Positions 32,982 through 45,461 of a stretch of 64,000 bases of DNA are shown here, piece after piece. Location: assembly GCA_030734395.1 (NCBI GenBank), contig JAUZTG010000004.1:186001-250000 (forward strand), given 5' to 3'. The position numbers and the translations under genes are program-made. Below the pieces are notes generated by a model. The model saw only the letters and a program-made list of their open reading frames with translations. It did not search any database and was not told the DNA's origin. Origin of the DNA: Sarocladium kiliense. Its lineage: Eukaryota; Ascomycota; Sordariomycetes; Hypocreales; Sarocladiaceae. Each line of letters starts with the position of its first letter. Positions within the stretch are counted from its first letter, which is position 1.

Positions 32982-34760
32982 CGAACAAGAGACACGGGAA
33001 GGCTCTGATAGGTCCCAAGGGTTCAGCATTGGTTGAGGGCTGGTCCGGTCCTCCCACTACGATGGGTCAGCCGGAATCCCCGGAATAAGAGCTTGGGCCC
33101 TGGTAATAAGGACATGGCGGTTGTGACCCTGCAAAGCAGGATACTCTCTGGAGCAGGAGCCAAAGAGGATCTTGCTCCAGGATACACCTTGTTGTGGTCC
33201 TAGTCATCGGCAACTGGACTCGGGAGGGATGAGTCCACTTGTGGTTCATTTACCCGTCACCGCTTCGTGCCACAACCGCTAGCGTTCCTCCCCGAAGATG
33301 CTAGGAAGTCAGAAGTTTGTTCAGAACCATCTGAAGTACAGCGAGCGTGCCATGTCGCCACGCTTCAGTGTCGCAGGAGAGTGGTGCAAGACATGTGGTA
33401 GTGGATGCATCTTCGGTTCGGCCCAGCTAAGGTATGCTGCAAGTGAGGGCGGGCGGGGACGACGGGATGGCGAGTTAGTACACATCTGGAAGCTCCTCGG
33501 GCTCTACGACTCAGACCATCTGGCTGTGCATGTGTGCCACTCAGCAGGTCTCACCCCTTTTGACACAAGCAGGATCCGGGAGGAGGCGTAGATTCAGTGA
33601 ACGGAAAATGTCGCAGCTGCGTGACAAGAAGTAAAGGGTGGAAAACGGCACGAAGGATGTGCTACAGTAATGAAGGGTGTCGGACATGGACTCTAATATA
33701 GCGTAGGATTTCTTATTTGTTTTGCTTGTTGCTTGTTGCGCAGTTCAGCTCTCTTTGTTCTCCTTTTTTGGGTATCTAATAGAACTTCATTGGCGTCCCC
33801 CGGCAGTTCCTTTACTTGTGTTCCAGGCATTATCCAGGCTGATGCATACGTTGAACCACGAAAACATCGCCCTGAGATTGCGTTGGCTGCCGTTGCATTG
33901 CTTTTCATGCGGCTGCCTAGAGTGAATCCTGCAATGCAATTTAAGGCATTCAACTTTGGTGACAGTGAGTCCCGAGAAGGCAAGAATTCCGTGCTTGGGC
34001 ACGATCACTTGCTTCTACTGTTCAATTCGTTGGTGGACATCTCACGGTGACTGTCAATTCTCAGCGGTTGCATCGGTTATCACAAATGTCCGTAGCCAAC
34101 ACGTAGCTGAGTGGCTTGCATGACTGCTTGGCTGGCTGGCGTCCACTGGATTTGCCCAAGTTGCGGTGGTGGAGGCTCCGCCCAACGTGACAATGGATGT
34201 GATAGCGCCTTGACTGAGGTGTGTGGCCCTGTTTGTGATTCATCCTGCATATTCGTGTTTTACTTCTCTAATCGTGGGGGTGACCACAAATGTAACGTAA
34301 CTGTCATACACCAAGGTATTAAAGTCCATCTAATGGCTGTATCTACCTCTTCATATCAGAGGTCACTTCCTTCGACCTCAAGTATCAACACACGATGTAA
34401 TCGCAATAATACTTAGACACCTACGCCTTCGCCGCAATCCTGATCCATAAGCCAGGATGCAATCACCGTGACACTAGTGGTACTCTTCCACGGGTGAACT
34501 CTGAAGAGACGCCGAAATCTGTTTCTCGACAAAATCTTCGCTCGATTGGACATCGCAAGCGGAGCAACGATTGGAACGATCACTGAGAATCAATGTAACT
34601 ATCCAAGAAGCATGCGAACAATATTGCATCTCTCTCTCTCTAGAACATAGGTTACAAGAATCACAGCTACGACACCGCCTCGAGTCGAGAGCCATCGATG
34701 CATAACCGACATCTACAAACCCCCTTTCGATACGGACGTCTCCTCCCTTCGACCGACCCC
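32982..34760. other. Gene-poor intergenic stretch
   Basis: 1.8 kb without a supportable gene. A 97-codon plus frame at 33298-33591 has no recognisable features. A (CT)6 run lies at 34630-34641. The right end is the 3' flank of the secreted amine oxidase. Confidence 0.45.
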
Positions 34761-37700
34761 TTAAGCGCGATCCGGCTTCGACCCATCAAACGGATACTTC
34801 AACACGCTGATACTATTTGAGTATCCGGAAAGGTCCGGGTTGAGCTGGCTCTATAGAAACATGTGTCAGTGGGAAAACACTACAAGATCCATAAAAAGAC
34901 GACGTACCAGGTCTACCGGGCAAGTAGCTTCTTGAGCACCATAACGAGTGATCTCTGCGTTGCCATCTGCCGTCTTGATCAGAACCTGCTGAGTGCTGGC
35001 CTGTGACGGGTCACCCAGAAGGTAGTTGAATGGCTCGATTGTCATGGCAGAATGCGCTGTAGAGAAGACGGTATTTGGGAGGTCGCCAGTATGAGGCATG
35101 TGGTGCATGCCCAGATTGAACCAGACCACGCTGAGAATGTTAGTTGTGGTGCTTCCATAATCAGTGGACGATGAGCTTACATGTCCTCCTGCACAAGAGA
35201 TTCGCCATCAAAGTACTCGTTGAAGTCGACTTGGGGATCTTCGGGTGTCAAGGAGTTGTATGCGCCGACAGCGTAGATCTCACGATCCTTCTGCTGAGTA
35301 ACATAGAAGTGGTGTGTAGTATGATGAGCCGCATTCTTAGTGACGTTGGAGTTCTCGACCGTGAGATAGGCAACCCCGGATGCTGGGAAAGTTAGAAAAG
35401 GGCAAAACGATGGGATCAGGACGAGACTGACCTGGCACGATTCTGTAGCCGGGATACTCGCCATACTTGTTCTTCTTGTCCTTGTTCACGACGGCGTACA
35501 TGGCACCACCATTAGGGGACCAATTGATCTTACCCTCATCCTCGTTCTCGACATAGCTTTTCACGGCCTTCATGGTATTGCGCGTCTGTCCGTCGGACCA
35601 TTTATACCTTTTGGTTTATTAGTACTAGAAGGGTCGCAGTAAAGCGCACGCAAGTGGGTTTGCTCTTACGTTTCTGTGGTCGGCACAATAGCAACCTTCT
35701 GCAAAGAGTTGGCCTCTCCTAGAATGTCAAAGTCGGCCTTGAACGTGATCACATGATCGTGTAATGATCCAGAGAGGCTATCATGGATCTTGAACCCATA
35801 GTCCTCATTTTGGGCATAGAAGCCAGAAGAGATGTACCCTGAGGCGCGAACGGCGACCTCGATGGACCCGTCAAGAGAGAACTGGTAGGTGGTCATGTAG
35901 TCGTAGTTGCCAATGGTGTAAATGGCACGGATGTTGAATGCAATGTTCTTAGTGACGGTTGTGTGACCGGCCCAGGAATGACGCTGTATCGGGAACCCCT
36001 TGTCGATCTCGAACATACCTTGCTTGGTCAGCATTGTGAGCAAATCTCTATGATGGGTTCCGAAGCTTACATAGACTGTCCTTCTGAGTGTATGTTGTCT
36101 CGCCAGTGGTTTGGGATACGTTGAGGTAATGCGAGTAGGATGGGCAGTCATAACCTAACATGACACAGATCAACGAGTATTCAGCAATAACTCAAGGCCT
36201 TTAAGACTCACCGTTCACTAGAGAAATCATGGTCGGCCCAAAGCCGCTCATGCTATCGAAGTAACTGCCAATAAAGTAAGTTCACGGAGCATTCAGACGT
36301 TATTAGAGGAATCGCGGCCTTACCAGATGCCAGATTGTACCGGATCCATGCCGCTGGAGCTGAGGTTAATGAAATCTGACGTGATGATCGACTAGTCTCA
36401 AGGGACTTACGCATAGTGTGCAATGGCCTCATCCATTCCGAGCTGCAAAGTTTTCAACAAAATGATCCTCCATATTGTCGGCAAGCGTGGCTTACCTCGT
36501 AAAGGATTCTCTTGCCCTTGTAGCGAACGTCATATAGTCGAACTCCATTGTCGCGAGTAAGACTCACATAAAATGAGAAGTCCACTGGATATTAATTAGA
36601 TGATTGAATTCTGGAGTACGCAGCTGAAGTCAACTCACTCCATGTCACATAGTTCTCTGCTTCGTCGACGGTGAATCTCTCTTTGCCTGTCTGGACTGGG
36701 GCTGGTGGTGGCAGGTCGTCAAGAGGAAGAGGGTCTCCGTGTGTCTTAGTATGAGCCCAAGGCTCGTCGACATTCATTCCCAGGGGTTTAAATTTGGGAT
36801 CCTCCATGGCCTGGCGGAAGTCATCCAGGCTTGGGTAGAATTCGTTGTTGTAGACCCATCCGGTCACCTTCCATTTGCTGGGGTCACGGCCAGTGATGTC
36901 CGTTCTCATGTAGAGACCTAATGGAAGGAGAGAAATTGGATCATAGATGCTCGTGACGGGGGCGTTGAACCCTTGCCACATGATGACCTTGTCGCCGGAT
37001 ACCGTGAGGGGAGCAGCAAAGGCTAAAGGAACTTGAAGTCCGTCATCAACGGTCTGTGGCCGTTAGTTGTCTCCTTGCTTCATCCTGGGCGACACCAATG
37101 GTATGACCTACCAGATTCCACAGTTTCTTGGTCACATCCTCGGCGTCTTTCATGTTCTTCAAGTTGAATTCAGCATATTCCTGCGCGTTTGGGTTGATAA
37201 CTGTAATCTTGGGGTTCTTCCGAGTGTTGGCGAAGGTAAATGGAAGTACGGCTGAGTCATTGCTGATTGGCAATGGGCCAACCTTGAACTCCTGAACGTA
37301 GGCTTCCTCAGGAGCTCCAAACATGACGGCAGCCAAAGCGTATCGATCCGGATTACCGCAGCTGCTGGATAGAAGTGGGAGGACATCTGTCTTGTTGGGC
37401 ATCATAAGCTCGACAGACATACTGGCCACGAAGTCAGTTTAACGTGACGACGGTTGATCTGGTGTGATCCACCGACCCAAACTTACATCTTGTTGTCCCG
37501 ACTACCGATTATGTTAGTGAGGCTGATTTGATAGCATCCAGTGGGTTGACGAATCATACCTTCCCGCATCATTTGCCTCGGTCAGGTTGAACCCGACAGA
37601 ATCACTATGCAATAGAGCCAGCACATCCCGAGTTTCTTCCTTTGTCAAACCTCCCCAAAAGTTCTTATGAGGAGCAATTGAGGGAGGCTGTTCTCCTAAA

Positions 37701-37819
37701 CAGGACCCATCTGCCTTCTTTCCCAGGTGGTTCCGTTCAAGCCGTCTTTCTGAGAAAGCAGTTCCCGGGACAATAAGACCCCCCAAAAAGGCTGCGAAGA
37801 TGGTGCTGGAGAAACGCAT
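34761..37819 (-). CDS. Secreted copper amine oxidase (14 exons)
   Basis: Fourteen exons on the minus strand: 37819-37560, 37501-37487, 37421-37112, 37053-36639, 36584-36496, 36442-36411, 36359-36324, 36264-36212, 36154-36071, 36018-35670, 35607-35432, 35382-35181, 35130-34908 and 34850-34761. They join in frame to 777 residues. The N-terminus (MRFSSTIFAAFLGGLIVPGTA) is a clear signal peptide. Family marks: MPNKTDVLPLL, FPIQRHSW, the NYDY topaquinone motif (Tyr about residue 470), the HDH copper ligands in LHDHVITFKADFD and the third-ligand region GMHHMPHTGDLPN. Several Asn glycosylation sites are present. It is a different subfamily from the five-exon enzyme at 3185. Exon 2 is only 15 bp (reading SRDNKI across its borders) and exons 6 and 7 are 32 and 36 bp. 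Likely role: extracellular amine oxidation with H2O2 release. Confidence 0.92.
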
Positions 37820-39916
37820 TGTTCGATGTCCGCTGCACGCAGTACAGAATTACTCTCTGATACAAGGAAGGCAATGGCTAGCTAGTAGAGCAACAGGAAT
37901 GACACAATTATACCCTCCAGGCACTATAACGTCTTATATAGACAGTGTCCTGATTTTCTGAGCTGGACATCTTCATGAACGAGTCGCGCACGGTCCTGGG
38001 TAAGATGATTTGTCCAAAGCTTCCCCACGCAGACTAACATCAATGCGGATCGCAGAGACAGGGTTATCTTGCGTATATCCCGCATACGTTCCTCTGAAAG
38101 CCCATAAGAGCCTCAGCTGATATCTTCAGCTGAGCAAGATCGTGAGCGAGGCTCATTACGGACCACCCAGAGAGGCCCAGGGCGGAATCCACGTTGAGTT
38201 GATCTGCCGTAATGAAAACTCCCAACCGCCATTCAGGTATACCTGGGCAGCAGCTATCCGGGTTATCTCTCCAGCGGTATCTTGATAGCCTAACAAACGC
38301 ATTCTAAGCATCCCTAGACTCAACGTGGTGGCTGTTGACAGCCGTTATCGGTAAGACCCTAGGCCATGTGTGGTTTTAGAGTTTCATTGTGGGGTAAGAC
38401 GTGCTTTAGGACATTCATGAGAACCAGGGACTATATACGCGAGCTCCGAACCATGTCTCTTATCGCCCAGGCCTTGGCCATGCGGACTTACTGACGTACA
38501 GGGCTGCCGCAGTGTACTATTTCAGGGGCATTCCGCGGGTCCCGAGCCCCGGATTGCTGTAATTCGCCGAGGATGCGCAAGGGTTCCCGGATCGAAGGAA
38601 CGGGAGATGGTCATCTCATCAGTCATGATAAGGTGCCGTTCTCTCTGAGAAGATCCTGACGACTTGGTTTGGTAGACAAATAAATACAGTCAAAAAGTAG
38701 CGGAGCTAGCGCGCACAGAGGTACCGTCTCAATGCTGAAGTCGATTACATGATTATTCCTCGCTGCTTCTTCGCGACCAGCTGATTCTTCGTGGCCTAGA
38801 TCGACTTTCTTGTGGATCCCTTAATACTATTCTTATCATGATCAAACTCATGGCCTTGTTCGCGTGCAGGCAAGAACCTCGAGTCATCCTACCATATCCC
38901 TGACGAGGAGCAGCCATTGCGGGAGCTTCTCAGAAGTACGTCCGCCATTCTGTTTGCACCGCACAGGCCACAATCGCTCGGGAATGCCGTTCTTGGTAGT
39001 ACGATGATCTGAAATCCCTGCTAGCCTCGAGTCAGGCTGCCCATATACCCTCGAAGGTGGTTTTGTGTCGACAGAACGTGAGAAACTGCCCAGGCGCGGA
39101 GGCACAGCCCAACGTCCGATGACATGATGACACGCGATTATGACAGCTCGAAATGAATTCATGACTTTCGATGGTCGCTACTTAACAGATTTGGCTTAGA
39201 TAAGGTAGGTTCGCATGCAGGCCTGTGACACAAGAACCATGGGAGCTTCGAGGACCCTTGCTTAGCAGCTGGCTTAGCTGCAGGCCGTAGTTCGTCCATT
39301 ATTAGGCTCTGGAACTTTGTGAGCTACTGTTTGAGAACCTGCACGACTTTCTTCTGCCGTTGGTTAAGTCTAGTCTGCAAAACCGCAGTCTCCATCAGCC
39401 AAGTATGCTTGGTCTGCTCCCGTACAGCTGTAAACCTTGTTCCCAACATGTTGCCATTATTACTCATGTCTTGTCGTTCAGGTCATGGTGTACGACCAGG
39501 CGCAGATCGAAGCAATGATTTTGTAATGGAGGGTTGAAGAACCATTACGGTAACTGCAGCATCCGTTGCTGGACCTCTGCAAAGTGTCTTTGGCTCCGTA
39601 ACAGTATCAATCGTTTACGTGATAGGGGTGACAAGGTTCATGCGGTGGATGTAGGAGAGACCATGTGGAGGTGGACAAAGTCGCTTCGAAGAAATCTCGA
39701 TTTTCGTAGATGACGACATGACTTTTTTTTCATTTCAACATAGTATATCTCCTGAGTTTTACCCAGTTTGTTCCTTGGATCAAGAAAATCCAAAAGTCTA
39801 GCCTTAACTGTGACAGATGCATAGAAATACATCTATGTACGACGTCATTCGGGAATGGCTGAGCAATGTGAAGGAGAAATAACCCGGACTCTCAATGCCA
39901 GATGATATCTTCGCAA
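37820..39916. other. Intergenic, 2.1 kb
   Basis: It holds the amine oxidase promoter and the 3' flank of the tannase gene. Short frames at 38884-39162 and 39319-39537 show no coding features. No repeats or RNA gene recognised. Confidence 0.45.
37935..37940 (-). promoter_or_regulatory. TATA-like element of the secreted amine oxidase
   Basis: TATATA (TCTTATATAGAC context) lies about 116 bp upstream of the start codon at 37819, a normal fungal distance. Confidence 0.45.
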
Positions 39917-41428
39917 TTATGTGCATGTCCAGCTAGAGGCTTCAGCCAGATCCCCTTCGCCGCGGTAGGTCAACATCTCAGGCCAGAGACACAGTTTTCT
40001 GTCACCGACAACGCCACTCGCTTCGAGTCTTTCAGGTGCCTTTTCTTCCTCCACCCACTCCACAAGCTGCTGCAGGGGTCTCGTCGGAACTGCACCCTGC
40101 CCGCCGCGGCAGTGGCGAACACCCGGGGCAGTAAAGAATCGGAAGAAGTCATCTCCTGCAGCGTCCTCGTTTAGAGCGGACAAAGCGCGCTCCCTGTACT
40201 GGATAGCGACCTGAGGGGGCACTGTCTCGTCCGCCAGGCCATGCCAAGAGAGGAGCTTACCACCAGCCCCGCGGAATCGGTCCAGGTCGATCTTGTCGGT
40301 CATGAAGAGCTGGCCGAAGACTCGGGCGGACTTTTCTATGTGAAGATACAGTTCGTCGGCCGGGATGGTGTTCTCGTCAAAGTCCTCGAACTGTTCGACA
40401 AAGTTCGCAGTCCATGAGCTTGTGTACCAGAAAAAGCCCTCCGAAGCCACGTTGGTCAGATTCGATCCAGGCGGTAACCCGAACCAGGCGCGAGAGGCGT
40501 CTGGATTCGTTGGCCCTGCAGTCACCTCATTCCACAGCTTGGCGATAGTGTCTGTGATAGTCACATTGCCGCAGACCGTCTCGCCTACCATAGATGCCGG
40601 ATCAAAATCGCAGTTGAAAGGGTCGCTAATGATACCATCCTCGCCACCATCATCGGCATCGCAGGCATCAATAGCCCTATCAGTGATGCTGTCCCAGACG
40701 CAGGCGTCAGGGAACGTGGTCTCCCGCACTTGGACGAGATACGGCCACAGGGACGCCGTGTTGAATCGCGGCCAGTCAGCTACTGGAGCTGCTGCTAGTA
40801 CGCCGTCGAAGTCCTCAGGATACCGTTGCGCTGCGATCAACCCCTGCCTTCCGCCTTGTGAGCAACCCGTGAAGTACGAGTACGAGACAGGCTCGCCGTA
40901 CAGCTGCTCGGCCAATGCCTTCCCGATGAGGGTCATTTCGTGGATCGAAAGGTACGCAAAGTTCATGAGGAGCTGCTGCGCGAGATTTCCCACAGTATAC
41001 TCGACCGAGGGGTCCAGGCCAGCGTCGGTGGCTGCCACGACGTAGCCGTCCTCGATGTTCTCGGCCAGGCGATCCTCAAACCAGCCCGCATCGATCCCAC
41101 CGCCGCCGACGGCCCTGAATCTGCCATTGTAGGAGCCGTCGACGGGGAGGAGTGTCTGGATTCGCACTGTATCATTGACGTCTCCGTGGGTAATGTAAAC
41201 ATTGACGTCGCAGACGTCCAGGCCGAACTTGTCTGTCTTGAGAGCGGAGAAGCCCGTCACGTCGAAACCTTCAATATCCGGTCGTGTCATCCTCGAACAG
41301 CTGCACTTGCCATTGTGCTGTCGTCGCCGAGATAGGTCGGCCCGGCATGAGATGGGCAGGGCAAGCAGCGCCGCGATGGGAAGAAAAGACAGCATTTTCA
41401 AAGCTCTAATGATGGCGCGTGTTCCCAA
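39917..41428 (-). CDS. Tannase/feruloyl esterase family protein, secreted
   Basis: Single exon, 503 residues from the first ATG. A second ATG 33 bp in (MLSFLPIAALLALPISCRA) gives a cleaner signal peptide. Tannase-family serine esterases hydrolyse galloyl, feruloyl or related aromatic esters outside the cell. The nucleophile is Ser190 in GCSQGGR, the acid Asp400 in GLADETVPP and the base His439 in GVRHCRGG. Cys189 and Cys440 flank the Ser and His, giving the CS-D-HC arrangement typical of this family, where a disulphide joins the triad neighbours. The lid-domain region around 245-330 contains DDGGEDGIISDPFNCDFDP, the family calcium-site type segment. Which aromatic ester is used cannot be read from sequence. 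Confidence 0.93.
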   Translation of the reverse strand: MGTRAIIRALKMLSFLPIAALLALPISCRADLSRRRQHNGKCSCSRMTRPDIEGFDVTGFSALKTDKFGLDVCDVNVYITHGDVNDTVRIQTLLPVDGSYNGRFRAVGGGGIDAGWFEDRLAENIEDGYVVAATDAGLDPSVEYTVGNLAQQLLMNFAYLSIHEMTLIGKALAEQLYGEPVSYSYFTGCSQGGRQGLIAAQRYPEDFDGVLAAAPVADWPRFNTASLWPYLVQVRETTFPDACVWDSITDRAIDACDADDGGEDGIISDPFNCDFDPASMVGETVCGNVTITDTIAKLWNEVTAGPTNPDASRAWFGLPPGSNLTNVASEGFFWYTSSWTANFVEQFEDFDENTIPADELYLHIEKSARVFGQLFMTDKIDLDRFRGAGGKLLSWHGLADETVPPQVAIQYRERALSALNEDAAGDDFFRFFTAPGVRHCRGGQGAVPTRPLQQLVEWVEEEKAPERLEASGVVGDRKLCLWPEMLTYRGEGDLAEASSWTCT

Positions 41429-42434
41429 CGCCAGCTCTTGTGAGACTTGACCAACCTTCCCATAGTATGCTTTCTTCTCGATCCATAATGATTATTCAGT
41501 TCTTTAATACTGGTACTGAGACCCTGGTAGAATACAATCGATGCTACGACGGGGAGCAGCCGATTATGCGCCGCAACGGCGGAGCAATAATGCGACATTT
41601 TCCGAGCGTGAACCAACAGGAAGCCTTGGCACGCCCTTTAATTCGTGCTTCAAAGTCCTACTTCAAGATCCTAGTCGGCAAGGTCACGAAGAGATGATTT
41701 GGAGAAGTCGCGAAATTAGCCGTCAGTGTCATTAGAAGGATAGTGCCAAGGTATGCAGCTTGAGCGGCACGTCCTACAGGCACCAGACTCTCATTAGCAC
41801 GGCCAGGAATAGAGAACTTCAGAATACCCCGCATGCTATGGAGGCAAAGGAAATGACAAATCTGCTCCCAAGAAGCTGGAATGATCCGGGGGTACCGAAA
41901 TGAACGCGACGGTGGTGTTTGTTTCTACAGAATGCTTACATCCCTTTGGAGACTAGTACAGCGATATTCACAGTCGCTTCGATTGGCAGAACTTACGACG
42001 TGAAGTATACTGGAGACTAGTGCGAGCTTCGAAGGCTTCATGTGGAGGCGTCAGCGAGAGAGCAGGAAACAATATTTGTGGAGGATATGTTTTCAGAGAG
42101 CTTCGGGCTAAGGGGGAAGCATCTTGGAAGCCTGCAAGTGCCACGACATGCCTGATGGCGTGGCTGAAGTCTAAATATATGTACATGTGGGGATTCAACG
42201 CGAGGTCAGAGCTTCATCTTTTATACATGCGAAAGATATCCTGGGTCGCCAAATCACTTAGCGTACATGCGTACGTGTTCATAGGATGATGATCATATAT
42301 TGAGACCAATATGGCCCTGCTCAACTCACTCCATTACTATCAAACCTCCACGGCCTTTTGTGAATTATGGACATAGAAATCGAGAATGCATTTACATCCG
42401 AAACCCTCGACAGGATGCAGCTAGGATAAGTCCT
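41429..42434. other. Intergenic, 1.0 kb
   Basis: Upstream flank of the tannase gene and 3' flank of the Rds1-like gene. No TATA box or gene stands out. Confidence 0.45.
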
Positions 42435-43527
42435 CTAAGAGGAGATTTCAATGATGGCTGGGCCAGCGGCGACGGTGTCGTCGGTGACGAAGTCCTTGCA
42501 GCCAGTCAGGACAACGTAGGTCTGTCCGGCAAAGCCCTCGGGGATGGTGACAGTGAAGCCACCGTCCACAGGGGTAGCATCGACGAACACGGGACCAGTG
42601 ACGGCGATGAAAGCGGCGTAAACCTTGCCACCCTTGAGGGTGTATTCCTTTATTTGGAAGTCAGCTCTTATGATCTTGTGAAAATGGGGGGTGCAGTCTG
42701 CTGTTATGCTTACAGGAGTCAGAAGGGTGACGGTAGAGCCAGTCTTGATCTCAGCGCCGGAAGATGTATCAGCGGCAAGGGCGGGGAAGGCCTTGACTGG
42801 GAGCGCAGGGTTGCTCTCAGGGCATGACTTGATGAAGCCAGATGCAAGAGAGAACACCTCATTGTAGGTGAGAGGGGCATCGAAAGGCTGGGCGAATGGC
42901 ACCTGCTTGAGGCCAGACCGGATGTACGAAGAGTGACGAGCCTCAACGGTGAGAATAGAGCCAGCTGCCGTGAGGTAGGTCTTGCTCATGATATCAGCCG
43001 CAGCACCGAGGTACGCGGAAACGCCAACACCCTCAAGGATCGAGGCGGTGGCCAGGAAGGTCTCGAGAGAGTTGTAACCGAAGTCGTATTCGCAAGCGGC
43101 AACAGGGGTAGCACCGGCAGCTATTGGAGTACGTTAGATACAAACGTGCGTTTCTGGCAGCCGTGAAATAATCGGCACGTAATGGGATTCTTACCTTTCA
43201 GGGCTGAGGTGAGGAACGAGACGTGGTCAGACTCGTCAGAGCTGACACGCTTGATGTTGGCGTAGAAGGTAGAGTCAAATCCAGCATTGGCAAAGTCCTG
43301 CTCGGTGTACTTGGCAAGACCCTCGCGGTAGAAAGTATCTTCCAGATGCTCAAGGGTGAGGGCGTAGTTCAGAATAACATCTGGTTATTCTCAGTCAGCT
43401 TCCATTGCTTCAGGTATTTTTGCCAGAAGGATAACTCACCATCACTGATGCCAGCACGCTTCTCAAGAGGAGCGGCGGCGGCGAGGCCAGCGGCCCCGAA
43501 AACAGAGATAGTCTGGGAAAAACGCAT
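42435..43527 (-). CDS. Rds1-like secreted protein, ferritin-like domain
   Basis: Four exons, 43527-43440, 43380-43195, 43120-42714 and 42647-42435, give 297 residues. The start MRFSQTISVFGAAGLAAAAPLEKR is a signal peptide with a Lys-Arg processing-type site. Next is a ferritin-like four-helix domain (DVILNYALTLEHLEDTFYRE, KRVSSDESDHVSFLTSALK, AACEYDF, ILEGVGVSAYLGAA), as in stress-response proteins related to fission yeast Rds1. The helix pairs carry ExxH/DExxH-like groups that could bind metal. A C-terminal beta-rich part ends TVAAGPAIIEISS. Family members are induced by starvation or stress; the biochemical activity is unknown. All three introns are 53-80 bp with standard ends. Confidence 0.88.
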
Positions 43528-44512
43528 TTTGATGTTTTGGTGGGAGATATTAGGAATTAGCAACAAGTAAAATTCAATGTTGATTGTAAAGAGTGTCTGA
43601 TGTGAGGGATGGCGTTTGGCGCTGGGCGAAGCCTATATAAGGGAATAGTAAAAGGATGATTCTAGTTCTCCTCCCTCCAACCCTTTTCATCACATCGGTA
43701 AATTAGGGGCCATACTCGTGATCCTGATGGGCATATTGGTGTCAGCACCCAATGCCGTGATTCTCCCTCATTCTCGGGCAGTCCAATCCGACTCTATGAC
43801 GCTTCACCCGCAAGTGCACGGCTTCAACTACATCCGAGCTCGGGGTAGCGCGTCTAGCTCGAAGGTCAACGCGACCACCATGCATGCCAAGATGCCGCTC
43901 CCAATAACAGTTCAAGAATGTCTTTGTGGGAGCCCGAAAAGGAAAGAGTCCAGAGGCATAGCCTACGGACAAACTCCAGATGTTTTGTGGGTTCGGGGTG
44001 TTTGATTCGTCCGCACGGCTTACGATCGCTCGGATGGCGCTCATCCGGGGCTGCTAGCGCCACGGGAACTTCAATCCTGTCTTAGATCCGGAGATGCGGT
44101 AGTTGTGCTAGGCCACCGGCTCTGAATGTTTCCGAGAGGGATTAATCTTAAACGACTCGGTTGATGCCTATTGTGATCACGACATGATGGAACGAACGCT
44201 TCAGTAGGATCCGAGTAGGATGTGGAAAGGGGATGATAGTATGTTGTGACCCTGGATACACGGCACTGCCATAGTCGCTAGCTAATAGGGTCTTGTACCT
44301 TTCAGACTCAGGCACCAAAGTCTAAGCAGTGAAATACCTTTGCAGCCCTTCGCACTCCGTTTGGCTTTCATTCCTTCTTGTTACCTTTCTAGCATCTCTC
44401 TTTCGTAAACTTTTGCAAGCGAACGCTGTCCTTTCTCTTCCTCATATCCATCACTGCACCAGCATCAACACATCTATCTACTGCTTAAGTTGATATAATT
44501 ATATACGACAAG
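43528..44512. promoter_or_regulatory. Divergent promoter between Rds1-like and small GPI-like genes
   Basis: 985 bp separating divergent starts. The part before 44513 is pyrimidine-rich (TTTCTCTTCC-type, 44380-44470), typical of a fungal core promoter. No gene seen. Confidence 0.45.
43634..43640 (-). promoter_or_regulatory. TATA box of the Rds1-like gene
   Basis: TTATATA on the minus strand (CCTATATAAGG on plus) lies about 107 bp upstream of the start at 43527, a good position and context. Confidence 0.55.
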
Positions 44513-44938
44513 ATGAGGACTTCATTCGCTTTCGCTATCCTCGCAAGTAAGTCTCTTCCTCACGCGTGGCATAGTCCCAAACTTTACGTGGTCCGCTTGA
44601 ACTAACATACCGCCTGCTAAGCGCTATGCGCTGTTGAGGCTGCTAGCACGGTCACCTGTAGCGCGGGATGCCCAAGCTCTCCGGTCGTTGAGGACATCGT
44701 CACCCGCTCAGACGAGCCCGTATCCTCTTGCACCGACGCGAAGCTGACTGCCGTCTACAACTCGGATGCCACCATGGCTACCAGCCTGGTTACGCCTGGC
44801 GTTCCTGGTTCGGATGGCACCCAGGGAGCTCAGCCTACCCCGACAGGCAATACACCTGTCGAAGCAGGTGCCGAGAAGGTCATGTGGAATGCGGGTGTTG
44901 CCATCGCTGCTGTTGGTGTGGCCGTGTACATGGCTTAA
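44513..44938 (+). CDS. Small secreted cysteine-containing, GPI-anchor-like protein
   Basis: Exons 44513-44546 and 44622-44938, joined across GTAAGT, ACTAAC and TAAG, give 116 residues. The first exon plus exon 2 start give MRTSFAFAILATLCAVEAAS, a clear signal peptide that only appears after splicing. The mature part has CSAGCPSSPVVED and SSCTDAKLTAVY (three cysteines), then a Pro/Thr/Gly-rich linker. The C-terminus is a hydrophobic tail (NAGVAIAAVGVAVYMA) after a small-residue region, as expected for a GPI-anchor signal. The product would be a small cell-wall or plasma-membrane protein. No family is recognised. It is a candidate surface or effector-like protein by size only. Diverges from the Rds1-like gene. 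Confidence 0.72.
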
Positions 44939-45461
44939 ACCTTGTGGCATGCTTCAGGGAATGCAGGCAGACTCACCCCAGAAAGGTCCTACAACCATAA
45001 TCTGAGGGGGTGATACAACATTCATTCGTGTACATAGCTAGACCGACTACGAGCTAGAAGGTGTAATTATTATGTGGTATTTGCTTGACCGCTGACCATC
45101 AAGAACCTCGAGGTTACCGTCTTGGAACTGAGAGGTCGAACATCAGTTCGCAAAGAACCACGTTTACATCGCGTCTTTGAATAGTGCATGTATACACTAC
45201 TCCTAGGCTCAATTTGAGATTCTATACAGGGTTTAGACTTGAACAAAATGGGCCTAAGGATTCATCGGCCTCATGGACTTCCCGCGGTGGTACCGCTCTA
45301 CTACCGTGCAAGCCAAAAGGTCACTTCATTGGATGTTCTATCTTATCGCTACCCCCTCCGTGGCGAGCTATAGGTTATCTAGCCAACCTAATCGCTCACT
45401 TGAAACGTTTCGAAACAATGCCAAGATAAACAGTTTCATTATTAACGGTAACTCAAACGCC
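44939..45461. other. Intergenic between convergent genes
   Basis: 523 bp of 3' flanking DNA. No gene or repeat recognised. Confidence 0.5.

Noticed and set aside
33298..33591. 97-codon frame with CKTCGSGC
   Set aside because: The two Cys pairs suggested a zinc site, but nothing else supports a domain; left as intergenic.
38884..39162. 92-codon minus frame
   Set aside because: No composition bias, domain, promoter or splice context.
40365..41335. Plus frames of 226 and 131 codons opposite the tannase gene
   Set aside because: Antisense to a complete tannase with intact catalytic motifs; no features of their own.
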